Assembly (NCBI RefSeq): GCF_014212015.1
Contig: NZ_JACJVN010000052.1
Span: forward strand, 1-52,416
DNA from: Cohnella lubricantis
GTDB lineage: Bacteria > Bacillota > Bacilli > Paenibacillales > Paenibacillaceae
Length of the DNA: 52,416 nt
Direction: 5' to 3'
The notes beneath the pieces were generated by a model that worked only from the letters and a program-made list of their open reading frames with translations, had not been told where the DNA came from and did no database searches. Every line of letters starts with the position of its first letter. Position 1 is the first letter of the stretch. This document shows, in pieces, positions 18,113 through 26,489 of this stretch. The position numbers and the translations under genes were made by a program.

Positions 18113-18134
18113 AAAAAGACCCTCTGAAAGGGTC
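18113..18134 (-). terminator. Riboswitch expression-platform terminator
   Basis: The stem GACCC/GGGTC (with TTTCAGA between) is followed by TTTTTGC on the minus strand. A second GGGTCAA just 3' of the aptamer (about 18168-18174) can pair with TTGACCC that includes the 5' arm of this terminator. An antiterminator and the terminator are therefore mutually exclusive. Confidence 0.88.
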
Positions 18135-18164
18135 AAGTCCTGTCTGTGTCATCTTGCTTCTTCT

Positions 18165-18300
18165 GTTTGACCCATCCACAGCTGACGAGGTTAGCTGACG
18201 GGCTCGGGATAGATGGTTCCCTACCTTCCGATCGGAAGGATACGCCCCGGAATACTTGGTTCCCCCGCTTCCCAGCGCATGCGGCGCCGGAAACTAAGCT
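18165..18300 (-). ncRNA. Cyclic-di-AMP riboswitch (ydaO-yuaA class)
   Basis: The minus strand carries the conserved core of this class in the right order: GGGGGAACC, then GGGGCGTATCC, a small variable hairpin, GGGAACCATC, and CCCGAGCCCGTCAGCTAACC followed by TCGTC. Family members sense c-di-AMP and usually switch genes off when it is abundant, commonly genes for wall hydrolases, potassium transport and osmolytes. A sigma-A promoter lies at its 5' end and a terminator/antiterminator pair at its 3' end. The next gene on the strand is the KamA-family aminomutase. The outer P1 helix deviates from the common GCC/GGC form, so I give only approximate ends. Confidence 0.9.
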
Positions 18301-18307
18301 TAGTATC

Positions 18308-18336
18308 AGCATAGTTTAATTGGATTGATTTGTCAA
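18308..18336 (-). promoter_or_regulatory. Sigma-A promoter of the riboswitch transcript
   Basis: TTGACA (18331-18336), a 17-bp spacer and TATGCT (18308-18313) on the minus strand place the transcription start near 18300, directly at the riboswitch 5' end. Confidence 0.85.
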
Positions 18337-18429
18337 TTTTCCCTAGAGATCATCAACCGGCACCGCAACGAAGAACGGCACCGGCGCCTGGCCGATGCCG
18401 CTTCAGCGGAAGGCGGAAGAGGGATCGCC

Positions 18430-19320
18430 TTACTCCGAACGCGTCGCGATGAAGTCAGGTCTCGGCTGCGCGGCGGAGAACGGTTCCTCCAAGCGGTTCT
18501 CTACGCTGTTGAACACGCAGAAGACGTTGCTGCGCGGGAGCGGCGAGATGTTCCCGCTGGAGCCGTGCATCAGGTTGCAGTCGAACAGCAGCAGCGACCC
18601 CGCCTTGCCGACCGGCATCTTCAGCCCATATTGCTCCACCAGCTTCGTTAAGCTCTCCTGGTCGGGCACGCCAATCTCCTGCTTGCGCAGCGAATCCCGG
18701 TAATGATTGTCCGGCGTCGCCCCTACGCAGCTGACGAAGACGCGGTGAGAGCCCGGCACAACCATTAGCGATCCGTTGAAAATGGTGTTGTCCTCCAGCG
18801 CAAGCGAGCAGCTGAGCGCGCGCATGCGGGGCATTCCGTCTTCGGCGTGCCACGTCTCGAAGTCGGAATGCCAATAGAATTCCTTGCCGGTGAAGCCCGG
18901 CTTGAAGTTGATCCGCGACTGGTGCACGTATACCGGACCGCCGAGAATCTGCTGCACGACCGCCTGCAATCTCGGGTGCGCAGTCAGCTCGCGGAACACC
19001 TCGTTGCTGCGGTGCACGGCGAATACCGAGCGCACCTCGTCGCTTCCCGGCTCGCGGACGATCTCGGGCCGGTCGGTATTGCGGCTGTCTTCGAGCAGCT
19101 GCTTCAGCTCCGACTTGTAAGCCGCAACCTCCCCATCCGTGAAGAACGATTCGAAGAACAGATAGCCGTTCTCTTCATAGAAAGCGAGCTGCTCCTTGTC
19201 GATGACCTCCTGGTTCAGCACCTGATTGTACACAACCGGGTCCTGGCGCTCCAGCCATTGCGGCCGGTCGGCCTTGCGCGTTGGGTAAGCGTCGACTCCT
19301 ACTCTCATGGCTTCCGTCAT
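18430..19320 (-). CDS. ectD: Ectoine hydroxylase
   Basis: EctD is an Fe(II)/2-oxoglutarate dioxygenase that converts ectoine to 5-hydroxyectoine in the cytoplasm. It has 296 residues, the family length. The signature region around FYWHSDFETWHAEDGMP supplies the iron ligands His and Asp, followed by the substrate-contact segment RALSCSLAL. The distal His lies in LMHGSSGN near residue 252. The N-terminal YPTRKADRP and FYEENGYLFFESFF are typical of the family. Last gene of the ehu-ect operon, 24 bases after ectC, with GGAAGGGA upstream of its ATG. No clear terminator follows; the riboswitch promoter starts about 95 bases downstream. Confidence 0.96.
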   Translation of the reverse strand: MTEAMRVGVDAYPTRKADRPQWLERQDPVVYNQVLNQEVIDKEQLAFYEENGYLFFESFFTDGEVAAYKSELKQLLEDSRNTDRPEIVREPGSDEVRSVFAVHRSNEVFRELTAHPRLQAVVQQILGGPVYVHQSRINFKPGFTGKEFYWHSDFETWHAEDGMPRMRALSCSLALEDNTIFNGSLMVVPGSHRVFVSCVGATPDNHYRDSLRKQEIGVPDQESLTKLVEQYGLKMPVGKAGSLLLFDCNLMHGSSGNISPLPRSNVFCVFNSVENRLEEPFSAAQPRPDFIATRSE

Positions 19321-19344
19321 CTCGTATCCCTTCCTCTCTCCAAT

Positions 19345-19737
19345 TTAATTGGCGGAAGAGGCGACATAAGCCCCTTCTTCATCGTGAACTTCCCTGCCCG
19401 TGCAAGGCGGGTTGAACACGCACACCACTCGCATATCTGTCTTGCCTCCGCGCAGCAGATGGCGCTCGTGGCCGTTCAGCACGTACATCGTGCCCGGCAC
19501 GATCTTGTACTTCTCGCCGCTTCCCGTCAGCTCGACTTCTCCTTCCCCTTCGATGCAGTAGACGGCCTCGATATGATGCTTATACCAGATGAGCGTCTCG
19601 GTTCCGGCTTTGATCACCGTGTCGTGAAGCGAGAAGCCGACGCCGTCATCCTTCAGCAGCAGCCGGCGGCTGCTCCAGTTCGGCGTATCCACGTCGAATT
19701 CCGTTCCGATTCTCTCTTCTAAGGTTCTGACGATCAT
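19345..19737 (-). CDS. ectC: Ectoine synthase
   Basis: EctC is a small cupin-fold, iron-dependent enzyme. It cyclises N-gamma-acetyl-diaminobutyrate to ectoine by removing water. It has 130 residues, the standard size. Family segments are clear: MIVRTLEERIGTE, WSSRRLLLKDDGVGFS, HDTVIKAGTET, YCIEGEGEVEL and VLNGHERHLLRGG, ending in VFNPPCTGREVHDEEG. It lies 45 bases after ectB. That gap has three copies of a short TAACGAGATC-like repeat just before the ribosome binding site GAGAGGAG. Confidence 0.97.
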   Translation of the reverse strand: MIVRTLEERIGTEFDVDTPNWSSRRLLLKDDGVGFSLHDTVIKAGTETLIWYKHHIEAVYCIEGEGEVELTGSGEKYKIVPGTMYVLNGHERHLLRGGKTDMRVVCVFNPPCTGREVHDEEGAYVASSAN

Positions 19738-19782
19738 GGCAGTTGATCGCTCCTCTCGTTATGGATCTCGTTACAGATCTCG

Positions 19783-21081
19783 TTATTGAATAACTGCCGC
19801 TTCCATCGAGCCGGCTGCCGCCTTGACGCTGTCGTCCAGAATCCGCAGCCCTTCCGATAAGCCCTCCGAATCGATGATGAGCGGCGGCATCGCCTTGATC
19901 ACTTCGCTGTCCGTTCCCGACGTCTCGATGACAAGGCCGCGCTTGAACGCTTCCTGGCTGATCCGCTCGGCTATTCCTGCTTCGAACGCGATGCCCTGCA
20001 TGAGCCCGCGTCCCCGCACTTCCGCCTGGAGCGCGGGATAGCGGCTGGCGATAATATTGAGCGCGTTCCGCAATTGCTTCGCCTTGCGGGAGATGTCCGC
20101 CTCGAATTCGCCGTTCTCCCAGTGGCGAAGCGCTTCGGCCGCGGTCACGAACGCCAGGTTGTTCCCGCGGAAGGTGCCGTTGTGCTCTCCCGGCGACCAG
20201 AGATCCAGCTCCGGCTTGAACAGCGTAAGAGCCATCGGGAGCCCATAGCCGCCGATCGACTTGGACAGGCAGACGATGTCCGGCTTCAGTCCGAACGGCT
20301 CGAAGCTGAAGAATGGTCCCGTCCGTCCGCAGCCCATCTGGATATCGTCGACGATCAGCAGCATGCCGTACCGCCGGCATAGCTCCGCCAGTCCGCGAAG
20401 CCAAGGCTCGCTCGCCGCGTTAAGCCCTCCTTCGCCCTGCAGCGTCTCGAGTATGACCGCCGCCGGCAGCGAGATCCCGCTTCCGCTGTCCTTCAGGAAA
20501 TTCTCAATGTACGTGAGCGTATTGACGTTCGGGCCCATATACCCGTCATACGGGAACGTCACCGCATGATGAAGCGGAACGCCGGCGCCTTTGCGCTTGA
20601 ACTTGTTGCCCGTGACGGCGAGCGCGCCTAGCGTCATGCCGTGGAACGCATTCGTGAAGCCGATAACCGTCTGCCGGCCGGTCGCCTTGCGAGCCAGCTT
20701 GAGCGCGCTCTCGACGGCGTTCGTGCCGGTCGGGCCGGGGAACATGACTTTGTAGGACAGGCCTCGAGGCTTCAAGATAGCGTCTCTGAACCGCTGCAGG
20801 AACCGTTCCTTGGCCTCCGTCGCCATGTCCAAGCTGTGAGAGATGCCGTCTTCTTGCAGATAGTCGATCAGCTTGCGCTTCATATCCGTTGGGTTATGTC
20901 CGTAATTCAAGGCTCCCGCCCCGGAGAAAAAATCGATGTACTCCTTCCCGTCGGTGTCCCACAGCCGATAGCCGGAAGCCTTGCGGAACACTGCGGGGAA
21001 GGAACGAATGTAGCTTCTCACTTCGGATTCCATCTCTTCGAATACGTTCAGCGCACCAGAGCCTTGTTCTAACGGGAACAT
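19783..21081 (-). CDS. ectB: Diaminobutyrate--2-oxoglutarate aminotransferase
   Basis: EctB is a class III PLP aminotransferase. It makes L-2,4-diaminobutyrate from aspartate semialdehyde and glutamate, the first step of ectoine synthesis. It has 432 residues. Family markers are [61 protein letters not shown], and the PLP lysine in [14 protein letters not shown]. It lies 21 bases after ectA in the same operon. Aspartate kinase and aspartate-semialdehyde dehydrogenase, which supply the substrate, are not in the window. Confidence 0.98.
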   Translation of the reverse strand: MFPLEQGSGALNVFEEMESEVRSYIRSFPAVFRKASGYRLWDTDGKEYIDFFSGAGALNYGHNPTDMKRKLIDYLQEDGISHSLDMATEAKERFLQRFRDAILKPRGLSYKVMFPGPTGTNAVESALKLARKATGRQTVIGFTNAFHGMTLGALAVTGNKFKRKGAGVPLHHAVTFPYDGYMGPNVNTLTYIENFLKDSGSGISLPAAVILETLQGEGGLNAASEPWLRGLAELCRRYGMLLIVDDIQMGCGRTGPFFSFEPFGLKPDIVCLSKSIGGYGLPMALTLFKPELDLWSPGEHNGTFRGNNLAFVTAAEALRHWENGEFEADISRKAKQLRNALNIIASRYPALQAEVRGRGLMQGIAFEAGIAERISQEAFKRGLVIETSGTDSEVIKAMPPLIIDSEGLSEGLRILDDSVKAAAGSMEAAVIQ

Positions 21082-21102
21082 GTCCTGTCATCCCTCCATT
21101 TC

Positions 21103-21615
21103 TTAGTCGCTCTCCAGGTCCCGTACGATCGGTCCGATCCGGAATAGCTCTTCTCGCTCATGATCCATCCCCGGGAAGTGGTCTTCCCGGAAGCCCTCCG
21201 TTACCGTCAGGGCCGTCCGAAGCGAGTCCGCCCACTTCTGGAACAGCCTCCGCGATGCCGAATTGCCAGGAGAGATCGTCGTCTCGACATAGCGCACGTC
21301 CAATTCGGCAGTCAGCTCGTTCAACATAGCCAAGGCGACTCCTCGTCCCCGGCAGGAAGCGTCCACCGCGACTTGCCAGATGAACAGTGTCTGGGGATCC
21401 GCAGGCATTCGGAAGCCCGTGATGAAGCCGACCTCCCGGCCGTCCTCCTTCCGCTCGGCGATGAGACAGGTATCGGAGAGCCACTTGCCCATCATGACGT
21501 ATGCGTAGGGAGAATTCAGATCCAGCCGTCCGCTGTTGGCCGCCAGTCTCCACATTCGCTTGCCGTCCTCCGTCGTCGGGGATCGGAATCTCAAGCTGCC
21601 CAGATAGCTGCTCAT
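21103..21615 (-). CDS. ectA: Diaminobutyrate acetyltransferase
   Basis: EctA is a GNAT-fold enzyme that acetylates diaminobutyrate at the gamma-amino group with acetyl-CoA. It has 170 residues. The acetyl-CoA loop reads QVAVDASCRGRGVALAML (about residues 80-97), followed by VETTISPGNSASRRLF, a segment typical of EctA. Its start overlaps the ehuA stop by 4 bases (ATGA), which physically joins the uptake genes to the biosynthesis genes and argues for one transcript. Confidence 0.96.
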   Translation of the reverse strand: MSSYLGSLRFRSPTTEDGKRMWRLAANSGRLDLNSPYAYVMMGKWLSDTCLIAERKEDGREVGFITGFRMPADPQTLFIWQVAVDASCRGRGVALAMLNELTAELDVRYVETTISPGNSASRRLFQKWADSLRTALTVTEGFREDHFPGMDHEREELFRIGPIVRDLESD

Positions 21616-22454
21616 TCGAGCCCCACCGCCGTCATGACGTCCGCGGAATCGCCGAAGTGCCTGCGGAATCGCGCGAGGAACAGCTTCAATCGTTCGCTTC
21701 GCGGATGTTCGAGAATTTGTTCCGGCGGGCCCTGCTCCACGATCCTGCCGCCATCGGTGAACAGGACGCGGTCCGCGATATCGCGGGCGAAGTCCATCTC
21801 GTGCGTGATCAGCATCATCGCCATCTCGCCTTCCGATGCGACATTCTTAATCACATCTAACACTTCGCCGACCAGCTCGGGGTCCAGCGCGGACGTTACC
21901 TCGTCGAACAGCATGATTCGCGGCTGCATCACTAGCGCTCTAGCGATCGCTACCCGCTGCTTCTGCCCGCCCGACAGCTGGGACGGATAATGATGCGTTC
22001 GATCCTTCAGACCGACCCGCTCCAGCATCTCGAGCGAACGGGCTTCGGCCTCCGCCTTGGGCAGCTTCTGCACATGAACCAGCGCCTCCATGACATTGCG
22101 GATAATATTCATGTGCGGGAACAGATTGAAGTGCTGGAACACCATGCCGATCTGCCCCCGAACCCGGTGCAGATGCTTCTCGTCCGCTTCGACGAGCTTG
22201 CCCTTCCGTTCCATGTGCCACAGCTGCTCTCCGTTCACTTCGATCGTGCCGGACGTTGGCTTCTCCAGCGTCATCAGCAGCCGAGCCAGCGTCGTCTTGC
22301 CCGATCCGCTCGGCCCGATCAGCGCGATCTTCTCGCCGGGCCGAATGTCCAGATCGATATGGTCCAGCACTTGATGATCGCCGTAGGCCTTCGAGATTCC
22401 CTTGTAGCGAACGATCGGCGGAGCGGACTCCTCGACTTTCCGTTTAACGTCCAT
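21612..22454 (-). CDS. ehuA: Ectoine ABC transporter ATP-binding protein
   Basis: This is the cytoplasmic ATPase of a polar amino acid-type ABC importer, predicted to drive ectoine/hydroxyectoine uptake. From the ATG at 22454 (GAGGAGGG lies 9 bases upstream) it has 280 residues. Walker A is GPSGSGKTT, the Q-loop is VFQHFNLFPHM, the signature is LSGGQKQRVAIARAL, Walker B is IMLFDE and the H-loop is ITHEM. It overlaps the ehuD end by 11 bases and ectA by 4. Substrate assignment rests on the EhuB-like binding protein and on the adjacent ectABCD genes. Confidence 0.92.
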   Translation of the reverse strand: MDVKRKVEESAPPIVRYKGISKAYGDHQVLDHIDLDIRPGEKIALIGPSGSGKTTLARLLMTLEKPTSGTIEVNGEQLWHMERKGKLVEADEKHLHRVRGQIGMVFQHFNLFPHMNIIRNVMEALVHVQKLPKAEAEARSLEMLERVGLKDRTHHYPSQLSGGQKQRVAIARALVMQPRIMLFDEVTSALDPELVGEVLDVIKNVASEGEMAMMLITHEMDFARDIADRVLFTDGGRIVEQGPPEQILEHPRSERLKLFLARFRRHFGDSADVMTAVGLE

Positions 22455-23124
22455 GGGACGCAGCCCTCCTCTCCCTTCTGCCCAGATGAACCTCCAGCTT
22501 GCGAACAAGCCAAGCGGATGGATAGCTCATGATTAGGAATAGAATCCCGACCAGCGTGAAGGCTTCCAAATATCGGAATGATTGCGAGCCTATGTTCTTG
22601 GCCGTCGTCAACAATTCCACTAACGTAATGGCCGATAGAGTCGGCGTCTCCTTGAACATGACGATCAGGTAGTTGCCCATGACCGGAATCGTCGGCGGTA
22701 CGGATTGCGGCAGCACGATTCGCAGCCAGGTATGCCCTCGGCTGAAGTTGAGCGCCCGGGAAGCTTCCCATTGCCCTCTCGGAACCGAATCAATGCCCGA
22801 CCGGTACACCTCGGCCAAGTACGTGCTGTAATGGAGCCCTAGGCCAATGACCCCCGTCGTCATTGCCGACATGACAATGCCGAAGGACGGAAGCGCGTAG
22901 TAGTAGAAGAACAGCTGGATAATGAGCGGCGTGCAGCGGATGAATTCCGCGATTGCCGTGACGGGCCATGACAGCCAGCGCAGCTGCGAGCGTTTGGCCA
23001 AAGCCATGGGCAGTCCCAGCAGACAAGCCAGCACGAAGCCCTCCAGCGTCGCGGCCAAGGTAATGGGAATCGCACGCAGCAGTTCTGGCACGATGCTCCA
23101 CGCATAGTTCCAATCCCACCACAT
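22444..23124 (-). CDS. ehuD: Ectoine ABC transporter permease EhuD
   Basis: A membrane permease of the polar amino acid family (HisM/GlnP type), 226 residues with about five transmembrane helices. The N-terminal half carries AIAEFIRCTPLIIQLFFYYYALP. The cytoplasmic coupling motif EASRALNFSRGHTWLRIVLPQS, which contacts the ATPase, is near residues 120-141. It pairs with the upstream permease, 1 base away, to form the channel. Which of the two corresponds to EhuC and which to EhuD is assigned by order and similarity of the WSIVPELL start, with some uncertainty. Confidence 0.85.
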   Translation of the reverse strand: MWWDWNYAWSIVPELLRAIPITLAATLEGFVLACLLGLPMALAKRSQLRWLSWPVTAIAEFIRCTPLIIQLFFYYYALPSFGIVMSAMTTGVIGLGLHYSTYLAEVYRSGIDSVPRGQWEASRALNFSRGHTWLRIVLPQSVPPTIPVMGNYLIVMFKETPTLSAITLVELLTTAKNIGSQSFRYLEAFTLVGILFLIMSYPSAWLVRKLEVHLGRRERRAASHGR

Positions 23125-23125
23125 T

Positions 23126-23773
23126 CTATCCCCTCCCTACGGCAGCTCTTCGCTCAAAGTAACGAATGAGCAAGACTAGCGCATAAGCGACCACGAAGTA
23201 GATCACCAGCATCCAGGCAAATATAAGAGATTGCTGCGAGATATTCGCCGACCGCAGAATCATGCCTTTGTAGGTGATGTCGGCCAGCGTAATCAGATAG
23301 ACAAGAGAGGTGCCCTTCAGCAGTTCGATCTGCAGATTGCCGAACCCCGGCAGCATCATTCGCCACGCCTGCGGCAGAATGATCCGGCGCATTCGAAGCG
23401 GATACGTCATGTTAAGCGCAATAGACGCTTCCGTCTGTCCCTTTGGCACGGCCAGCAGGCAGCTCCGAACGACCTCCGAACCGTAAGCCCCGTAATTCAA
23501 TCCGAGGGCGATAATCGCGGCAGCCATGGCGGACACGTTCACATGCATCGCCGGCAGCGCGAAGTACATCCAGAACAGCTGCACGAGCAGCGACGTCCCG
23601 CGGAATACCTCAACGTATACTAGCGTTATTCCTCGAACCACACGATACTTCGCTAGTCTGCCGAATCCGGCTAAGAACGCCATGAGGAAGGCCAACAATG
23701 TGCTGACGACCAATATCTCCAGATTAACCTTTAACCCTTCAAGCAGCGGCGTCACGAATTGCATGTCGGTCAC
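23126..23773 (-). CDS. ehuC: Ectoine ABC transporter permease EhuC
   Basis: The other permease subunit, 215 residues with about five membrane helices. The family segment YVEVFRGTSLLVQLFWMYFALP is near residues 53-74, and the coupling loop EASIALNMTYPLRMRRIILPQAWRMM near 115-140. It starts with GTG at 23773 or possibly the ATG at 23764. It follows ehuB with a gap of 3 bases and precedes ehuD by 1 base. Confidence 0.87.
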   Translation of the reverse strand: MTDMQFVTPLLEGLKVNLEILVVSTLLAFLMAFLAGFGRLAKYRVVRGITLVYVEVFRGTSLLVQLFWMYFALPAMHVNVSAMAAAIIALGLNYGAYGSEVVRSCLLAVPKGQTEASIALNMTYPLRMRRIILPQAWRMMLPGFGNLQIELLKGTSLVYLITLADITYKGMILRSANISQQSLIFAWMLVIYFVVAYALVLLIRYFERRAAVGRG

Positions 23774-23776
23774 CCG

Positions 23777-24697
23777 CTATTGGGACAGCTGATCTGCTGT
23801 CATATCTCCCGGAAGCTCCTGCTCCGTGAATCCGAAGGGCTTCAGAATCTCCAGCAGCTCGCCGGAATCCTTCAGCTTCTGCAGCTCCGCGTTGAACGCC
23901 TCGCGGAAGTCGTCGTCCTCTTGGCGGAATGCCGCCGCCCCATAGCCGCGAACGCTCACGCCATCGATAACAGGCTGCTCGAACTCCATGACCCGCTCGA
24001 TCCCATCGTCCGCTGCGGATTCCAGCACCGCCTGCAGCGATGGACCCGTCATCGTGATCGCGTCCGCGCGTCCCGCCTGCAGCGCCGCGATTGCCGACGG
24101 CTGATCCGGCACCTGCACAATTTGGTCGTCTCCGACCCCTGAGCCCTTAAGATAGTCCAGCTCCACGGCGCCGGTCATCACCGCGATCTTGGCTTTCCCG
24201 TTATCCGCGATATCCTTGTAGCTGTGCAAGTCCAGCGGGTTGCCCTTCTTCACGGCAATCGCCTCACCGATGCTATACTCCGGATTGGCGAAGTCCACTT
24301 CCTTCGCGCGATCCGGATTGATGAACATCCCGGCCGTAATGATATCGAACCGATTGGCTTTGAGACCCGGAATCAGCGAACCGAATTCGGTCAGGACGCC
24401 GTCCATCTCCGGGATTCCCATATTAGCCAGCACCTTGCGCGCCACTTCCACCGCTTCGCCCGTTAGCTTCCCGTCCGCTGTCGCATAGGCGTACGGATTC
24501 TCGTTGGCGAACCCTACTTTGACATAACCCTCCCGTTGGGCTTTGGCTAGCGTCGTTTCCTTCTCCGGTTGCACGCTTGTATTCGTGCTGTTGCTAGCGC
24601 TCGCGTTAACGCCATTGTTCTCGTTCCCGCCTGAGCCGCATCCAACCATCAAAGTGAACAACACCAGGCAAAGTCCAGCGATGTACCATTTCCGCAT
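23777..24697 (-). CDS. ehuB: Ectoine-binding lipoprotein EhuB
   Basis: This is the extracellular solute-binding lipoprotein of the importer, 306 residues from the ATG at 24697 (GGAAGGGAG upstream). The upstream in-frame TTG is rejected. The signal peptide ends in a lipobox, LMVGC, with Cys near residue 20, followed by an Asn/Ser-rich tether. The periplasmic-binding-protein type 2 fold starts at EGYVKVGFANENPYAY. EFGSLIPGLKANRFDIITAGMFINPDRAKEV resembles the EhuB group rather than general amino acid binders. First gene of the eight-gene operon. The 500 bases upstream are described separately. Confidence 0.92.
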   Translation of the reverse strand: MRKWYIAGLCLVLFTLMVGCGSGGNENNGVNASASNSTNTSVQPEKETTLAKAQREGYVKVGFANENPYAYATADGKLTGEAVEVARKVLANMGIPEMDGVLTEFGSLIPGLKANRFDIITAGMFINPDRAKEVDFANPEYSIGEAIAVKKGNPLDLHSYKDIADNGKAKIAVMTGAVELDYLKGSGVGDDQIVQVPDQPSAIAALQAGRADAITMTGPSLQAVLESAADDGIERVMEFEQPVIDGVSVRGYGAAAFRQEDDDFREAFNAELQKLKDSGELLEILKPFGFTEQELPGDMTADQLSQ

Positions 24698-24849
24698 TCT
24701 CGATCTCCCTTCCAATTAATAGTAAACTTCCGTGTAAGGTTAACATGAACTGGCCTATCGTTCACCCTTGATATGCCCCCCTCTCACTTGCTGAGGGGAA
24801 GTTACCCGGAATATCCTCCCATATCCTCCCACATACTCCTTAATCCTTC

Positions 24850-24876
24850 CATATACGTGCCGATAGGCGGCGTCAA
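24850..24876 (-). promoter_or_regulatory. Weak promoter candidate for the ehu-ect operon
   Basis: TTGACG and TATATG on the minus strand are separated by only 15 bp. The spacing is short, so the call is weak. Just downstream, GGGAGGATAT is repeated in tandem (about 24806-24835), which could be part of a regulatory leader. No other candidate is better. Confidence 0.3.
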
Positions 24877-24998
24877 AAAATCGCTTCCTATTAAGCGACG
24901 ATGTGCATTGCTTCAAAAACATTCGAAAACTAATAATAATTCGCCTTATTTGAATGAAATTGAACGATTTCGGCTGTTTTCGACAAAAAAATATACAG

Positions 24999-25032
24999 AG
25001 AGAGCACCCTTCGGGCCTTCGGGGTGCTCTCT
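24999..25032 (-). terminator. Strong terminator-like hairpin in the rpsR-ehuB gap
   Basis: An 11-bp perfect stem (AGAGAGCACCC/GGGTGCTCTCT) is followed on the minus strand by TGTATATTTTTTT, and on the plus strand by TTTATT. Because the rpsR terminator lies only about 145 bases upstream, it either backs up that terminator or ends a short unannotated RNA. Confidence 0.75.
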
Positions 25033-25174
25033 TTATTGCTTGCCCATTTACATCTTGGCCCATGCCGGCCGATATCCAAGATCAATTCGTCTGGACCTCG
25101 ATGCTAAAGTATAGTATAGGCGGATCGATCGCCGATCTTGCCGATTATAATCGCATGATTTGCTAAAATATACA

Positions 25175-25207
25175 ACAAAAAGCCTCTTCGGAAGAACCGA
25201 AGAGGCT
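25175..25207 (-). terminator. Intrinsic terminator of rpsF-ssb-rpsR
   Basis: An 11-bp stem (AGCCTCTTCGG/CCGAAGAGGCT) is followed by TTTTTGTTG, 16 bases past the rpsR stop. Confidence 0.92.
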
Positions 25208-25223
25208 TCTGTTTGAGCTTTGC

Positions 25224-25550
25224 TTACTCCGTCGTGTAAGGCAGCAGCGCCATTTGGCGCGCGCGCTTAACGGCAACAGTCAGCATACGCTGATATTTCG
25301 CCTTCGTGCCGGTTACGCGGCGCGGCAGGATCTTGCCACGCTCGCTGATGAACTTGCGGAGCAAGTCCAGATCCTTGTAATCGACATGCGAGATCTTGTT
25401 CACGGTGAAATAGCATACTTTGCGGCGCTTGTTGCGGCCGCGGCGGAACTTGCGAGGCTCGCGTTGCTCACGGCCTTCGCCGCCGCCCTCACGAGGTCCG
25501 CGAGGACCACGCTCAGCTGCTGCTGGAGCTGCTTGTTGTTGTTCGCTCAT
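25224..25550 (-). CDS. rpsR: Ribosomal protein bS18
   Basis: Small-subunit protein bS18, which binds 16S rRNA next to bS6. It has 108 residues, about 30 more than the common 75-80. The extra part is an N-terminal Gly/Arg/Glu/Gln-rich extension (residues 1-35). The conserved core runs from RRKVCYFT through [21 protein letters not shown] to [10 protein letters not shown]. The third gene of the rpsF-ssb-rpsR operon, 22 bases after ssb, with a terminator following. Confidence 0.97.
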   Translation of the reverse strand: MSEQQQAAPAAAERGPRGPREGGGEGREQREPRKFRRGRNKRRKVCYFTVNKISHVDYKDLDLLRKFISERGKILPRRVTGTKAKYQRMLTVAVKRARQMALLPYTTE

Positions 25551-25572
25551 TTATTCTCCGTCCTTCCTGTGT

Positions 25573-26091
25573 TTAGAATGGCAAATCATCGTCCGATATA
25601 TCGATCGGCTTGCCGTCATCGGCGAACGGGTCCACGTTGCTTCCGCTGCTGCGCGATCCGGAGCTTCGGCTTCCGCCTCCGCTGTAACCGCCGCCGCTTC
25701 CTCCGCTGAATCCGCCGCCTCCGAAGTCGTTCGATCCTTGTCCTTGCCCGCCGCCATCGCGGTTAGCAGATTCAAGGAATCGCACGTTGTCGGCGATCAC
25801 TTCCGTTACGTAGATGCGGCGACCTTCGTTGTTCTCGTAGTTGCGCACTTGAATGCGCCCTTCCACGGCGGCCAGACGGCCCTTCCGAAGGTAATTCGCA
25901 CAGGTCTCGGCCAATTGGCGCCAAGTGACGACAGGAATGAAGTCCGCCTCGCGTTCGCGTTCTCCTCCGTTATCGCGGGAGAAGGGGCGGTCGACAGCCA
26001 GCGTGAATTGGGCCACGGCTACGCCTGCAGGCGTATAACGAAGCTCAGGATCGCGGGTCAAGCGTCCGATCAGAATAACACGGTTCAACAT
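25573..26091 (-). CDS. ssb: Single-stranded DNA-binding protein
   Basis: SSB coats single-stranded DNA during replication and repair. It has 172 residues. The N-terminal OB fold ([21 protein letters not shown] to about residue 108) is followed by a Gly/Ser-rich disordered linker and the acidic tip DDDLPF, which recruits partner proteins. It lies between rpsF and rpsR, the standard Firmicute arrangement, 70 bases after rpsF. Confidence 0.98.
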   Translation of the reverse strand: MLNRVILIGRLTRDPELRYTPAGVAVAQFTLAVDRPFSRDNGGEREREADFIPVVTWRQLAETCANYLRKGRLAAVEGRIQVRNYENNEGRRIYVTEVIADNVRFLESANRDGGGQGQGSNDFGGGGFSGGSGGGYSGGGSRSSGSRSSGSNVDPFADDGKPIDISDDDLPF

Positions 26092-26161
26092 GGTTGGTTC
26101 CCTCCCAACAATGACGACTCACGGCGGGCTACCCGCCGGGCTGCTGCGTTGTTCCCGTCGC

Positions 26162-26449
26162 TTAGGCGACAACGTCTCTAACGATCATGTGGCGAATGAC
26201 TTCGTCCGTAATCTTCAGGACGCGTTCCAGCTCGTTCACGATCTCGCTAGATGCTTTGAATTGGACCAACACATACGTCCCTTCGCGGTGCTTGTTGATC
26301 TCGTAAGCAAGGCGGCGTTTGCCTTGAACATCTTGCTTCACGATCTCTCCGCCGTTCACGATGATGCCTTGGAATTTCTCCACGACAGCTTGAACGGTTT
26401 CTTGTTCCACGTCCGGACGGATGATGTACATCAACTCGTAGTTGCGCAT
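26162..26449 (-). CDS. rpsF: Ribosomal protein bS6
   Basis: Small-subunit protein bS6, 95 residues, normal for the family. The signatures are MRNYELMYIIRPDVEQE, GKRRLAYEINKHREGTYV and LKITDEVIRHMIV. It heads the operon rpsF-ssb-rpsR and is preceded by AAAGGAGGTGAA, a near-perfect ribosome binding site. A sigma-A promoter and a possible S6:S18-binding leader hairpin lie upstream. Confidence 0.98.
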   Translation of the reverse strand: MRNYELMYIIRPDVEQETVQAVVEKFQGIIVNGGEIVKQDVQGKRRLAYEINKHREGTYVLVQFKASSEIVNELERVLKITDEVIRHMIVRDVVA

Positions 26450-26489
26450 CTTCCGTTCACCTCCTTTTGGTCTTTGGCCCCCCGTTTCT

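Noticed and set aside
17900-18136. Short minus-strand frame upstream of the KamA-family gene
   Set aside because: It covers the riboswitch terminators and would overlap the gene start; no similarity.
24755-25063. 102-codon minus-strand frame upstream of ehuB
   Set aside because: It runs through a strong terminator hairpin and tandem repeats and has no similarity to a family.
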